From: Verrucomicrobiaceae bacterium
Lineage (GTDB): Bacteria; Verrucomicrobiota; Verrucomicrobiia; Verrucomicrobiales; Verrucomicrobiaceae
Direction of reading: 5' to 3'
DNA length: 64,000 nt
Assembly (NCBI GenBank): GCA_015075365.1
Contig: JABTUN010000004.1
Span: 558,001-622,000, forward strand
In this document: positions 30,209 to 37,891 of the stretch, in pieces
Position numbering within the stretch: position 1 is the stretch's first letter
Layout of the letters: every line of letters starts with the position of its first letter
The notes under the pieces: model-generated
Database searches by the model: none
Told to the model about the DNA's origin: nothing
The model's input: only the letters and a program-made list of their open reading frames with translations
Made by a program: the position numbers and the translations under genes

Positions 30209-30224
30209 GTGACGATTTCGTCAC
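30209..30224. promoter_or_regulatory. Perfect palindrome GTGACGATTTCGTCAC
   Basis: A 7-bp perfect inverted repeat with 2-nt centre lies between btaB and the ArsR-like gene, 55-70 bp before its start. It is the best match among four similar sites (10207, 12558, 30209, 32405). It could be the operator of the adjacent ArsR-like protein or a shared regulator; this is inference. Confidence 0.45.
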
Positions 30225-30278
30225 TTTCTCCATTTCGCTTGCCGCCCGGCTCTCCATTCGGCGAAGAATGGCTCCAAC

Positions 30279-30653
30279 ATGACCACCCTGCTCCCCTTCC
30301 TCACCGCCCTCGCCGACACCACCCGCCTGCGCCTTCTCCACCTCGTGCAGGAACACAAGATCACCGCCCCCGAGCTGCGCGTCCTCCTTTCCATCGGCGA
30401 TGCCGATCTCGCCGCGCACTTGAAGCAGCTGGTCGCCGTCGGATTGATCAAAACTGGCAAGCAGGGTGCCCATCTCAAGATCAAACACAAGCACGCCGCC
30501 CTGCTCGCCCGGCTCTTCACCCACTTCAAAGTCGGCTCCAAAAAAGACGAGCCGACCCGCGCCGACGAAAAGAAGCTGCACGCCCTTCGCCACCCCAAGC
30601 CCCCAGAGAAGCCGAAGAAGGCATCTGCGAAGAAAACGGCTGCCAAGAAGTAA
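30279..30653 (+). CDS. ArsR-like winged-helix regulator with Lys-rich tail
   Basis: The 124-aa protein has an ArsR-type helix-turn-helix in residues 1-75 (LTALADTTRLRLLHLVQEHK, then IGDADLAAHLKQLVAVGLIK). It lacks the Cys-rich metal site (ELxVCDL) of ArsR/SmtB sensors, so a metal role is unlikely. The last 40 residues are Lys/Pro/Ala-rich (KPPEKPKKASAKKTAAKK), resembling histone-like tails and probably increasing DNA affinity. It follows btaAB and a perfect palindrome, and its stop is 1 nt from that of the convergent glycosidase gene. Regulation of btaAB is possible but unproven. Confidence 0.75.
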   Translation: MTTLLPFLTALADTTRLRLLHLVQEHKITAPELRVLLSIGDADLAAHLKQLVAVGLIKTGKQGAHLKIKHKHAALLARLFTHFKVGSKKDEPTRADEKKLHALRHPKPPEKPKKASAKKTAAKK

Positions 30654-30654
30654 T

Positions 30655-32370
30655 TCAGCGGAAAACGACATCCACGCCCATCGCGCTCTCTTTGGCGAAA
30701 CCGGGGATCCAGTGCGGCCTCTTCCACGCGATGAGACGATAGATCATCGACAGCAGGTGCAGCGTCAGGAGGCGGTCGATGATGCGGTAGCCACGGCGGC
30801 GGCGCAGGACGAGTTCCAGCGCCCAGCCGAGATAGCGGCGCTTCAGCCAGAAGGGTTTGAAGTCCATCTTCACACGGTAGCGGGCATGCAGGCCGCGTTT
30901 CGGCCACTTCGCTTTGTAGTCGCGTTTCGCTTCGCGCAGCCTGGCTTCCAGCTCGGGCGTGAAGTCGGTGAAGTAGTATTCACGCGCCAGGGCGAGCAAT
31001 TTGAAGGTGTCCCGCATGAACTGAATGTCCTCCATCGGCACTCCGGCCTGCGGCGCAAGCGTCAGCATTTGATCCAGACGATCCAGACAGCGTGCCGCGG
31101 CCCGCAAAGCGCCCTCCGGCTCCTTCACGAAATGGGTGAGCAGCTTTTTGATGCTGTGATTGATGAAAATGTTTCCCCAATACACCTGGAGCTGCGGCGG
31201 GATGCGCACACGGCGGAAGAAGAGCTTCTGCCGCGCGAACTCCTCGGTGTAGAGCAGCTCGCGCACGACCTCGTCGCTCAATCGCAGCAGCTCCAGCAAG
31301 GCACCGGCATCCGGAAGGCCGCGCTCTTTCGCAAAGGCACGCACGGCGCTTTCGACAAGACTGCCGCGCATCACTTGAATGGTCACAAAGGTGTTTAGGT
31401 CGATCCACAGCGCCTCCGGCTGCAAAAACGCCAGCCGGCGAAATGGCACCCAGCCGCCGGTCTGGCACCACACCATGCAGCCGATCACATCCGGCGACTG
31501 CCGCAGCTCACGCACATAGCGCTCATACTCCCAGCCGATGAAACTCGGATACTCGCCGCAACCCTCGTATTCACGGCGGGTTTGCAACTCGACGATCTTC
31601 TTCACCTTCGTGCGGAAGAAGTTCTTGTTCAGCCGCAGGTAGCGGAAGAAATCGCTCTCGCCGTATTTCATCGACACCACCAGCGAATCACTTTCCAGCC
31701 CGCCAAACACGCGCTCAAACGTGCCGCGATGCCACATCAGGTCGCCGATGGGATACGCGCCGACCGTCCAGGTGCGAAAGACAAGCGTGCGCCCATGCTT
31801 TTCAAACACCGGCAGCAGTGTTTCGAGCAGTTCACGCGCCTGCGAAGGAGTCTGGATGGTCAATTCACTGCGAAACTCATCGTGAACGCCTTTTCCATCC
31901 GCCTCGCCGATTCGTGCGATCACGCCCGCCACCTGAGGAAAGTCCGCGAGGAAGGCATCAAGCATCTCCGCGAGAAAAGCGACCTTTCCAGTGCCCACGC
32001 GTGCTTTCAGCGCCGGTGTCAGCGACATCACATCCATCGTCACGAACACGTTGAGCCCGAACTCCTCGCAAATCGCGAAACAAGCCGCAAACTCGCGTCG
32101 AAACGCCTTCACACGCTCACGCAGCTCCGGCTCCAGCCACTCATGATCCGCCAGATGCGTCACATCATCGAGCGATACCGCGTTGAAGCCCCACGCCGCC
32201 GCCTTCGAGCAGATCACCCGCAGATCCTCTCTCACCCGCCCCCACCATGCCGCATCATCCACCGGCACGATGTGCCAAGGGATTTTCGACCAGTTGATGG
32301 TCCGCGCTTCATGCCCGCGAAAAAACGGGCCAATGGCGTCGATGAGGTGGAGTTGGAGCACCCGGTTCAT
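30655..32370 (-). CDS. GH67-like (alpha-glucuronidase-related) glycosidase
   Basis: The 571-aa protein has no signal peptide, so it is probably cytoplasmic. The central TIM-barrel part resembles GH67 alpha-glucuronidases: RIGEADGKGVHDE, TLVFRTWTVGAYPIGDLMW, DSLVVSMKYGESDFF and KIVELQTRREYEGCGEYPSF correspond to GH67 segments with RTF, QIKNGPIDFQ-like and EYxGQ-like motifs. N- and C-terminal portions (a basic, Arg/Lys-rich end) do not look like canonical GH67, and catalytic residues are assigned only by analogy. It is encoded convergently to the ArsR gene. A carbohydrate substrate such as glucuronoxylan-derived sugar is possible but speculative. Confidence 0.5.
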   Translation of the reverse strand: MNRVLQLHLIDAIGPFFRGHEARTINWSKIPWHIVPVDDAAWWGRVREDLRVICSKAAAWGFNAVSLDDVTHLADHEWLEPELRERVKAFRREFAACFAICEEFGLNVFVTMDVMSLTPALKARVGTGKVAFLAEMLDAFLADFPQVAGVIARIGEADGKGVHDEFRSELTIQTPSQARELLETLLPVFEKHGRTLVFRTWTVGAYPIGDLMWHRGTFERVFGGLESDSLVVSMKYGESDFFRYLRLNKNFFRTKVKKIVELQTRREYEGCGEYPSFIGWEYERYVRELRQSPDVIGCMVWCQTGGWVPFRRLAFLQPEALWIDLNTFVTIQVMRGSLVESAVRAFAKERGLPDAGALLELLRLSDEVVRELLYTEEFARQKLFFRRVRIPPQLQVYWGNIFINHSIKKLLTHFVKEPEGALRAAARCLDRLDQMLTLAPQAGVPMEDIQFMRDTFKLLALAREYYFTDFTPELEARLREAKRDYKAKWPKRGLHARYRVKMDFKPFWLKRRYLGWALELVLRRRRGYRIIDRLLTLHLLSMIYRLIAWKRPHWIPGFAKESAMGVDVVFR

Positions 32371-32404
32371 TTATGGCCGCCGGGCCGGGCTCCAATGAGT
32401 TTGC

Positions 32405-32420
32405 GTGACGAATTCGCCAC
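32405..32420. promoter_or_regulatory. Operator-like palindrome GTGACGAATTCGCCAC
   Basis: This site lies 35-50 bp upstream of the glycosidase start (32370, minus) in the 62-bp gap after the response-regulator gene. It has 14 of 16 matches to the perfect palindrome at 30209. Its role is unproven. Confidence 0.35.
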
Positions 32421-32432
32421 CGGGGCGCTGTT

Positions 32433-33095
32433 TCAAGCGGATTGCTTGGCGGCCTGCTGCTCCCACCAGCGGATGGCATCGCGCATGAGCTCGTGATGGC
32501 CGGCGAGGCCGAGCTTTTCTCGCGCGCGCGTGCAATAGACCTGTACGGTCTTGATGCTGATGCTGAGTGAGTCGGCAATCTGGCGGGTGTCCTGCCCCTG
32601 GCCGAGCATGCGGAAGACCTCCAGCTCGCGATCGCTGAGCGCGCTGATGTCGGACAAGCTGCTGCGGTTGCCGAGGTAGCGTTCCGTGATCTGCGCCTGG
32701 ACCTCAGGGCTGACAAACACGCGGCCGGCGCACACCTCCCGGATGGCGGTGATGATTTTTTTGGTGGTGTCCCGTTTGCTGACGTAGCCGCGCGCGCCGG
32801 CACGCAGGGCGCGGTCGGCGTAGGTGAGCTCGTCGTGCATGCTGAGGACGAGGGAGACGCTCTCTGGCGAGACGCGGCGGATGTCCTTGACGAGCTCGAG
32901 GCCGGAGCCGGAGGAAAGCGTGATGTCCACGATGACGACATCCGGCTTGAGCACGTCGATCTTCGACAGGGCGTCGGGCGCTGTCTCGGACTCGCCCGAG
33001 ATGGACATGTCCGGCTGCTGGTTGATAAGGGCGCCGAGCCATTCGCGCACGAGCGGATGATCATCGACGATGAAGACGGATTTTTGGTGGCTCAT
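32433..33095 (-). CDS. NarL/FixJ-type response regulator
   Basis: The 220-aa protein has a receiver domain (1-125) with the acidic pair DD at 11-12 and the phosphoacceptor Asp57 in PDVVIVDITL, plus the conserved Lys in GYVSKRDT. The C-terminal LuxR-type HTH is at about 150-212 (LSDRELEVFRMLGQGQDTRQ, then IADSLSISIKTVQVYCTRAR). Its start codon overlaps the stop of the kinase gene as ATGA, so it is translationally coupled with its cognate histidine kinase. Confidence 0.93.
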   Translation of the reverse strand: MSHQKSVFIVDDHPLVREWLGALINQQPDMSISGESETAPDALSKIDVLKPDVVIVDITLSSGSGLELVKDIRRVSPESVSLVLSMHDELTYADRALRAGARGYVSKRDTTKKIITAIREVCAGRVFVSPEVQAQITERYLGNRSSLSDISALSDRELEVFRMLGQGQDTRQIADSLSISIKTVQVYCTRAREKLGLAGHHELMRDAIRWWEQQAAKQSA

Positions 33096-34159
33096 GGCTG
33101 ATGGAGCTGGCTTGTGGCTGGAGACCCTGGCAAGACGACGCGGACGCGGCTGCCCTTTTTCAAGGCTGTGATCTCAAAGCGCGCCCCCATCATGCTGGCG
33201 CGGTGGCGCATGATGTGGAGTCCCATGCCGGACTTTCGCATGGTGGCGGGCGGTATGCCGGAGCCGTCGTCATCGACAAGCATCTCGACGCCCTCCAACG
33301 TGTTGTGAAGGGCGATGGTGATGGTTGTGGCGGCACTATGACGCACGGCGTTGTTCACGGCCTCCTGGGCGATGCGGAAGAGATGCACCACGGCCTCTGT
33401 GTCCACGAGGATGACTTCTTGCGGCATTTCAAAGACACAGGACATCTTTGAACGCTGGGTGGTGGTCCGGGCCAGCTCGCGAAGTGTCGCGGTGAGGCCC
33501 AGCACGTCCAGTTCCACAGGCGCCAGGCCGCGAGCAAGGCTGCGGGCCAGGTCGATGCCCTCCTCCACAATACCGACGAGCTGCTGGCAGTCCGCGGCCT
33601 CCTTGACATCCTGGGCGCGCAGCTTGTCGCAGAGGACCTGCCCGGCCAGGGCCGCGCTGGTGAGATGCTGGCAGAGGCTGTCGTGCAGGTCATGCCCGAT
33701 GCGTCTCTGTTCGCGCTCGCTGACCTCAAGAAGGGCCTGCTCGAGCTTTTTGCGCTCCTGGATTTCGTCCCGCAGGGCTGCCGTGCGCTCCTCGACACGT
33801 TTCTCCAGATGGCGCTGGAAGGTGTGCAACCTTTGCAGGGACCATACCATGGCCAGATAGAAGCTCAGGGCGATGAGGCAGTTCCACCAGGGGACAAGCG
33901 CGGTCTTGTACACCGCGCCGCTGGCGATGTCACCGGTGAGCGAAAACACCACGCTGACCAGGGAGACCACCACGCCGAGCCGCCAGCCGCCGCGCCAGGT
34001 GGCCAGGTAGATTGACACGAGATAGAAAATCGAAAACTGGAACTCAAATCCTGTCAGGTAATCCGCCGCGGTGACCACCGGCAGGATGGCAAAAGCGATG
34101 ATGACCCAGGCAAAGGTGAGACGGTCGTCGGATTTGGCGGGCTTGGTGTCAGATGACAT
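33092..34159 (-). CDS. Membrane sensor histidine kinase (HisKA_3 family)
   Basis: The 355-aa kinase has four or five membrane helices in about residues 14-110 (WVIIAFAILPVVTAADYLTG, GWRLGVVVSLVSVVFSLTG), a short coiled coil, then a HisKA_3 box with phospho-acceptor His159 in RRIGHDLHDS. A HATPase domain follows (VQ-type N box; GSGIPPATMRKSGMGLHIMR as G box). There is no extracellular sensor domain, so it senses via the membrane segments, like NarX/UhpB-type kinases. It is upstream of, and overlaps, the NarL-type regulator. Upstream (34160-34330) is a small hairpin at 34187-34204 and no clear promoter. Confidence 0.93.
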   Translation of the reverse strand: MSSDTKPAKSDDRLTFAWVIIAFAILPVVTAADYLTGFEFQFSIFYLVSIYLATWRGGWRLGVVVSLVSVVFSLTGDIASGAVYKTALVPWWNCLIALSFYLAMVWSLQRLHTFQRHLEKRVEERTAALRDEIQERKKLEQALLEVSEREQRRIGHDLHDSLCQHLTSAALAGQVLCDKLRAQDVKEAADCQQLVGIVEEGIDLARSLARGLAPVELDVLGLTATLRELARTTTQRSKMSCVFEMPQEVILVDTEAVVHLFRIAQEAVNNAVRHSAATTITIALHNTLEGVEMLVDDDGSGIPPATMRKSGMGLHIMRHRASMMGARFEITALKKGSRVRVVLPGSPATSQLHQP

Positions 34160-34330
34160 GCATTCCGAAGGGGGTTTTCAAAGTTTCGGCGGCTGAGGCC
34201 GCCGTGCGACGACCGGAGACAATTTCATGGATGGCACCATTGGACGGGGGCTGCACCGCCTTTGTGCATTGCCAGGAAACATTCAGGCTTCCACCGTCGC
34301 AAAACATGCGTGCGGTCCATGGTGGTGATG

Positions 34331-34366
34331 GATCAAAAACCGGCCGCCAGTGCTGCTGGCGGCCGG
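34331..34366 (-). terminator. Rho-independent terminator of the prepilin gene
   Basis: Arms CCGGCCGCCAG (34340-34350) and CTGGCGGCCGG (34356-34366) with a 5-nt loop are read from the minus strand followed by GTTTTTGATC. It is 54 bp after the prepilin stop codon on the minus strand. Confidence 0.9.
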
Positions 34367-34419
34367 TGCGGTGGTCAAATCGCATCCGTTCACACACAAA
34401 TCGGATGGAGGATCGCTGA

Positions 34420-34824
34420 TTACGAACCCGGATCGTATTTCACCTGGGCGTTGGTGTTGTCCCAGCTCAGGTAGTTTTTGGCGTCCAGGTAGGCAGCCTC
34501 ATCGTCGTCGATCGGGCCGGAGGTGAACGTCTTGCCCTGGAAGGCACCGTCGGTGGGGGCCACGCCGGCTTCCGCCTTGGCGATGATGTCCGTGTCGGTG
34601 GTGGCTCCGGAGAAGCCGAGGTCAGCGCCAGCGGCGACCGCGGCGTTGAGCACGGAGGCGATGGTCTGGGCGTTGCGCTTGGCGGCGGAATCACGAGCGG
34701 AGTCGTTGAGGTTGCCGATGTTGGGGATGGCGATGGCGGCGATGATGCCGATGATCGCGATGACGACGAGCATTTCCACGAGGGAGAAGCCGGCCTTGAG
34801 GCTGTTGAGTTTAACGTTTTTCAT
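34420..34824 (-). CDS. Type IV prepilin/pseudopilin-like protein
   Basis: The 134-aa protein has an N-terminal class III signal with cleavage after KAG and the conserved FSLVEMLVVIAIIGIIAAIA helix (Glu5 present). A Ser/Thr/Asp-rich pilin domain follows without a Cys pair (YDPGS at the end). This resembles GspG/PilA-like pseudopilins common in verrucomicrobia. It is a lone gene with its own terminator. The 228 bp upstream (34825-35052) is AT-enriched, with CAAACACCACAATG before the start, and probably holds its promoter; nothing else is evident there. Confidence 0.88.
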   Translation of the reverse strand: MKNVKLNSLKAGFSLVEMLVVIAIIGIIAAIAIPNIGNLNDSARDSAAKRNAQTIASVLNAAVAAGADLGFSGATTDTDIIAKAEAGVAPTDGAFQGKTFTSGPIDDDEAAYLDAKNYLSWDNTNAQVKYDPGS

Positions 34825-35052
34825 TGTGGTGTTTGGTTTGTTGTTCTGGCTGTTGGTTTTGGGTTGCCTCGGCTCCGGACACCGCAGGAAGCAGTGGCGA
34901 GTGAGGTATGGTAATTATGGTTTCAATCGTATTTCGATCAATTGGCCGCCTGCGAATGCGCGTGTCTCGTTTTGGTCTGTCATTCACGTCAGTCCAATCT
35001 CCGTTCATTTTGTGGCGCTTTTCGCTACAACTCGCAGTGTTTGAGCTCGCGC

Positions 35053-35421
35053 ATGCACGCCATTCTCATCGAAGCCGCCGAGGTCGCCACCGGTGCCAAA
35101 CTGCCTCCGCTGGCCAATCCGGCCGCTGGCAAGCCCGCTGGAGCCATTTCGCTGCTCGACATCGAAAACTCGATGCGCTTCAACAATGGTCTCATGCTCT
35201 GCGATACCACTCCGGCAGGCCTGAAGGCCATCCTGGAGCACGGCTTGGCTCTTTTGGGCAATCAGGGCCGCTTCTCGCCGATCGGCGGCATCCGCTTCAG
35301 TTTCAATCCGTCCGGCACCGCAGGCTCACGCATCCAAAGCATCGTCACCACCGCTGTCATCCATATCATGACAGCTTCGTGTCTTGTTGAAATGCAAAAG
35401 CACCGGAAAGGCCGGTCATGA
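35053..35421 (+). pseudogene. Fragment copied from the 5'-nucleotidase domain of the giant protein
   Basis: The 280 nt from 35071 to 35350 align without gaps to 52806-53085 (the 5'-nucleotidase C-terminal domain of the 3709-aa protein), with only scattered substitutions, mostly at third positions. The fragment encodes EVATGAKLPPLANPAAGKPA and onward but lacks the rest of the domain. It stays in frame from ATG 35053 to 35421, giving a 122-aa peptide with unrelated ends. It is best read as a relic of partial duplication or recombination rather than a working enzyme. A hairpin CTGTCAT...ATGACAG follows at 35354-35374. Confidence 0.8.
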
Positions 35422-35539
35422 AGCGTCCTTCGCGCTCCATCAATTTATTGCTATCAGGCAGTATCCATCCGCCATGCCGGTCGTCGAAATCGTTGCACCA
35501 ATTGATTTGCCCTGAAGAGCGGCTCGAAGTGAGTCAGGT

Positions 35540-35983
35540 ATGAACTGGAAACTCCTCGCTCTCGCTGCGGTGGTCGGGGCACAGCTTGCGCCGGTCGAAG
35601 AACCATCGAACACGCCTGAACTCGCTTTGCTCATGGGTGATCTTCAGCGACTCACGCACAAGCTCGCTCTCTCCGCAGACGCCGGGAACGCGGTACTTGC
35701 GGCTTTTTACCTTCATGAGTCCCAGGAGCAGCTTCGCAAAATCCAGACTGAGGCTCCCGAGTATGAAAATCTTCCCGTGGCACTGCTGATCGACCGTCTG
35801 GCGCATCCGGCGTATGCGCCGATGCAGGATGCGGTGACAGCCAAAGATGCCAAACGCATGCGCGAAGCTGTGAACAGCATCGTCCAGGCCTGCAATGCCT
35901 GCCACACCGCCACCCAGCATGGTTTCATCCGCATCACGCCGGGCACCGAGGTGAATCCCTTCAACCAGTCCTTTGCTCCATAA
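35540..35983 (+). CDS. Small secreted cytochrome c-like protein
   Basis: The 147-aa protein has a probable signal peptide (MNWKLLALAAVVGAQLA) and one heme c site CNACH (about residues 117-121) followed by TATQHGFIRITPG. The mostly helical rest (four-helix-like, MGDLQRLTHKLALSADAGNA) suggests a c'-like monohaem protein. An axial Met or other ligand is not clear. The TAA stop shares its last two bases with the REPIN-like element beginning at 35982. The region before it (35422-35539) has no clear features. Confidence 0.8.
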   Translation: MNWKLLALAAVVGAQLAPVEEPSNTPELALLMGDLQRLTHKLALSADAGNAVLAAFYLHESQEQLRKIQTEAPEYENLPVALLIDRLAHPAYAPMQDAVTAKDAKRMREAVNSIVQACNACHTATQHGFIRITPGTEVNPFNQSFAP

Positions 35984-36081
35984 TGTAATCCAGAGCTTTA
36001 GCTCGCCGAACCTCCCACATCCATGACGCGCTCACGAATCATCCAGCCACGTCTTTTCGGGCTGAAGCCCTGGATTACATT
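35982..36081. repeat. REPIN-like element A1
   Basis: A 100-bp element with 24-bp inverted ends: AATGTAATCCAGAGCTTTAG (35982 on; continues CTCG to 36005) and the complementary arm at 36058-36081 with three mismatches relative to the left arm's complement. The inner palindrome is GAGCTTTAGCTC. The right arm (36031-36081) lies inside the coding region of the next gene. The layout matches elements A2 and A3 flanking the RAYT relic. Confidence 0.85.
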
Positions 36082-37033
36082 CCTCCTGCTCACCACCTCA
36101 TTGTTCGCGGATCGCGGCGTGGTGCGCATCTATGGCGGAACGAAACAGCCGCTTGAAGCACGCGGACTTGGTTTCATCGTCGAGAAGGACGGCTTTGTGG
36201 TCACGAACTACGACAACCTCGTCGAAAAGGCATCCGAACGGCTGTTTGAACGTTTCCAGGTCACTTCCGGCGCGGATCGTTACTCAGCAGAAATCATCGG
36301 CGTGGAGCCCACGATCAATTTGGGCATCCTGAAGCTGCAAACGGAGAAAACCTTCACGCCCGTCGTTTCGGCCACGAAACGCGAACCAGCTCCCGGAGCC
36401 ACTTTGCAGGCCGTTTCGCTCGAAAACGGCGCTTTGAGACTCATCGACGGCCAGGTGACCGCTTTGAACACGAAACAGTGCTACCAGCACAGTCTCGCCG
36501 CGACGATGTTTCGGGCGAAGATCACCATTCCGCACGAATCCATCGGCGGGCCCGTCTTTTATGCCGACAGCGGCGAAGTCGCAGCGCTTTACACCGGCTT
36601 CAAACCCGCCGCGGAGCCCGGTCATGCCGAGAACAGCGAAGAGACGCACCTGCTGCCCATCAGTTTATGCTTCAACATCTACGACAGCCTCAAAACCAAG
36701 CGCAGCCTGAAATCCCCGTGGACCGGCTTCGCGGTGCGTCCGCTGAACGAGGCCGAAAAGAGCTTCTTCCCCACCGCGAAGAAGCATCACGGCGGCATCG
36801 CCATCGAGGACATCTGGGAAAATAGTCCCGCGCAAAAAATGGGCCTGCGCGAGGGCGACATCCTTGTCCAGTTCGCCTACAACCGTATTCTGACCGTCGC
36901 CGACTTCCAAAAGTGGCTCTACATGTATGGCGTCGGTCATCCCGTGAAGCTCTACATCCTCCGCAACGGCACGGAATATCTTGTCGCGGATTATGTGATC
37001 GAGGAACGTCCGGAATGGGCGAAGCCGAAGTAA
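36023..37033 (+). CDS. HtrA-like pseudoprotease with PDZ domain
   Basis: The 336-aa exported protein has a trypsin-like domain (about 35-215) with a PDZ domain after it (about 240-330: GGIAIEDIWENSPAQKMGLR and EGDILVQFAYNRI). Catalytic positions look lost: GFVVTNYDNLV replaces TNxHVV (His to Asp), INLGILKL replaces the Asp region, and PHESIGGPVF replaces GNSGGPL (Ser to Ile). A binding rather than cleaving role is inferred. The signal peptide (FGLKPWITFLLLTTSLFA) is partly encoded by the right arm of element A1 (to 36081). Its stop abuts element A2. Confidence 0.8.
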   Translation: MTRSRIIQPRLFGLKPWITFLLLTTSLFADRGVVRIYGGTKQPLEARGLGFIVEKDGFVVTNYDNLVEKASERLFERFQVTSGADRYSAEIIGVEPTINLGILKLQTEKTFTPVVSATKREPAPGATLQAVSLENGALRLIDGQVTALNTKQCYQHSLAATMFRAKITIPHESIGGPVFYADSGEVAALYTGFKPAAEPGHAENSEETHLLPISLCFNIYDSLKTKRSLKSPWTGFAVRPLNEAEKSFFPTAKKHHGGIAIEDIWENSPAQKMGLREGDILVQFAYNRILTVADFQKWLYMYGVGHPVKLYILRNGTEYLVADYVIEERPEWAKPK

Positions 37034-37130
37034 TGTAATCCAGAGCTTTAGCTCGAACAGGAGTGGTTGGGTGATGCGTGAACAGGTCAGCCAGCGTGAC
37101 GTTTGGCGAGCTAAAGCTCTGGATTACATT
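37032..37130. repeat. REPIN-like element A2
   Basis: A 99-bp element with 24-bp perfect inverted ends (37032-37055 and 37107-37130), inner palindrome GAGCTTTAGCTC on the left and GAGCTAAAGCTC on the right. It starts at the last two bases of the pseudoprotease stop (TAATGTAATCC). The stop codon of the RAYT relic (37111-37113) lies in its right arm, so the RAYT C-terminus NPEL is repeat-encoded. The right half shares GTCAGCCAGCGTG with A3 and the single arm at 37892. Confidence 0.9.
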
Positions 37131-37752
37131 CTACACCAATGCCCACGACATACCCGCTCGACAGGCCCGCCTTCTTCGGATTCTCCGCGATATACCGCCG
37201 GTAGTGCTCCAACTGAGCCTCACTCCTGACGATGTGGTCAAAGAACTCGGTCATCCACAACGGACCTCGACGACCTAGCAGGCGGTTGATCTCAAAAGAG
37301 CTGCCGCCTTTCCAATGACGCAAAATCTCCCCAAGCGTGACCTTCCCGAGCGGCGAAACCAAGGTGTGAAGATGGTTTGGCATGATGCACCAGGCGTCGA
37401 GATGATAAGCGGTGCCGTGTCCGGCGAGGAGACGACGTTTCAAGCAAGCGGCACACTCAGGTTGGGCGAGCACGCTTTCGCCGTGGCCGGCATCGAGCAA
37501 CGCATGAAAGCGGGCGGTGTATTCGCGGTGGAAAAGGGTTCGGTCGGCTTCCGAGAGGTCATCGGGGGATGAAACGCCGTGTTCAGCGAGCTATCTGGCT
37601 CTTTTGGCCTGCCAGTCATCAGCGACCTTAGCAGGAATGGAGTCGGCGAGACGCGTGGTGACGAAGTAAGTCGTGCCCCATTGCCGCCAGTGAGGCAGAT
37701 TGTCGTGATGGATGCGCGTCTCCGCCGCAGGATCGAATGGCGTGAAGGCCAT
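37111..37752 (-). pseudogene. REP-associated tyrosine transposase (RAYT), broken by a nonsense codon
   Basis: The protein is a Y1 (HUH) transposase of the RAYT/TnpA_REP kind. The metal-binding motif is AWCIMPNHLHTLVSPLG, and the Tyr region is EHYRRYIAENPKKAGL. The 3' part is open from 37500; the frame upstream continues in phase to ATG 37752 with the family N-terminus (PHWRQWGTTYFVTTRLADSI) but is cut by TAG at 37591-37593, where RAYTs usually have Trp (KRARxLAEHGV), so TGG to TAG is likely. The full length would be 213 aa. It lies between REPIN elements A2 and A3, its probable substrates. Read-through or restart at TTG 37500 would give only the catalytic part. Confidence 0.85.
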
Positions 37753-37775
37753 GCGCCGAGGGTGCTGGCGGAGGG

Positions 37776-37873
37776 AATGTAATCAAGAGCTTTAGCTCGA
37801 AAAATGCGGTTGGGGGAGACATGAACGATTCAGTCAGCGTGCAGTTTGGCGAGCTGAAGCTCTGGATTACATT
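37776..37873. repeat. REPIN-like element A3
   Basis: A 98-bp element with 24-bp inverted ends: left AATGTAATCAAGAGCTTTAG (37776 on), right ending TGGATTACATT (to 37873). The ends differ from perfect complementarity at two positions. It lies 24 bp upstream of the RAYT relic start. The right 51 nt (37823-37873) is directly repeated at 37892-37942. Confidence 0.88.
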
Positions 37874-37891
37874 GGCGGCTAAGTCACGCGT

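Noticed and set aside
35354..35374. CTGTCAT/ATGACAG hairpin as a Pho box
   Set aside because: Half-sites resemble Pho-box units but are inverted, not direct repeats; it may only be a hairpin.
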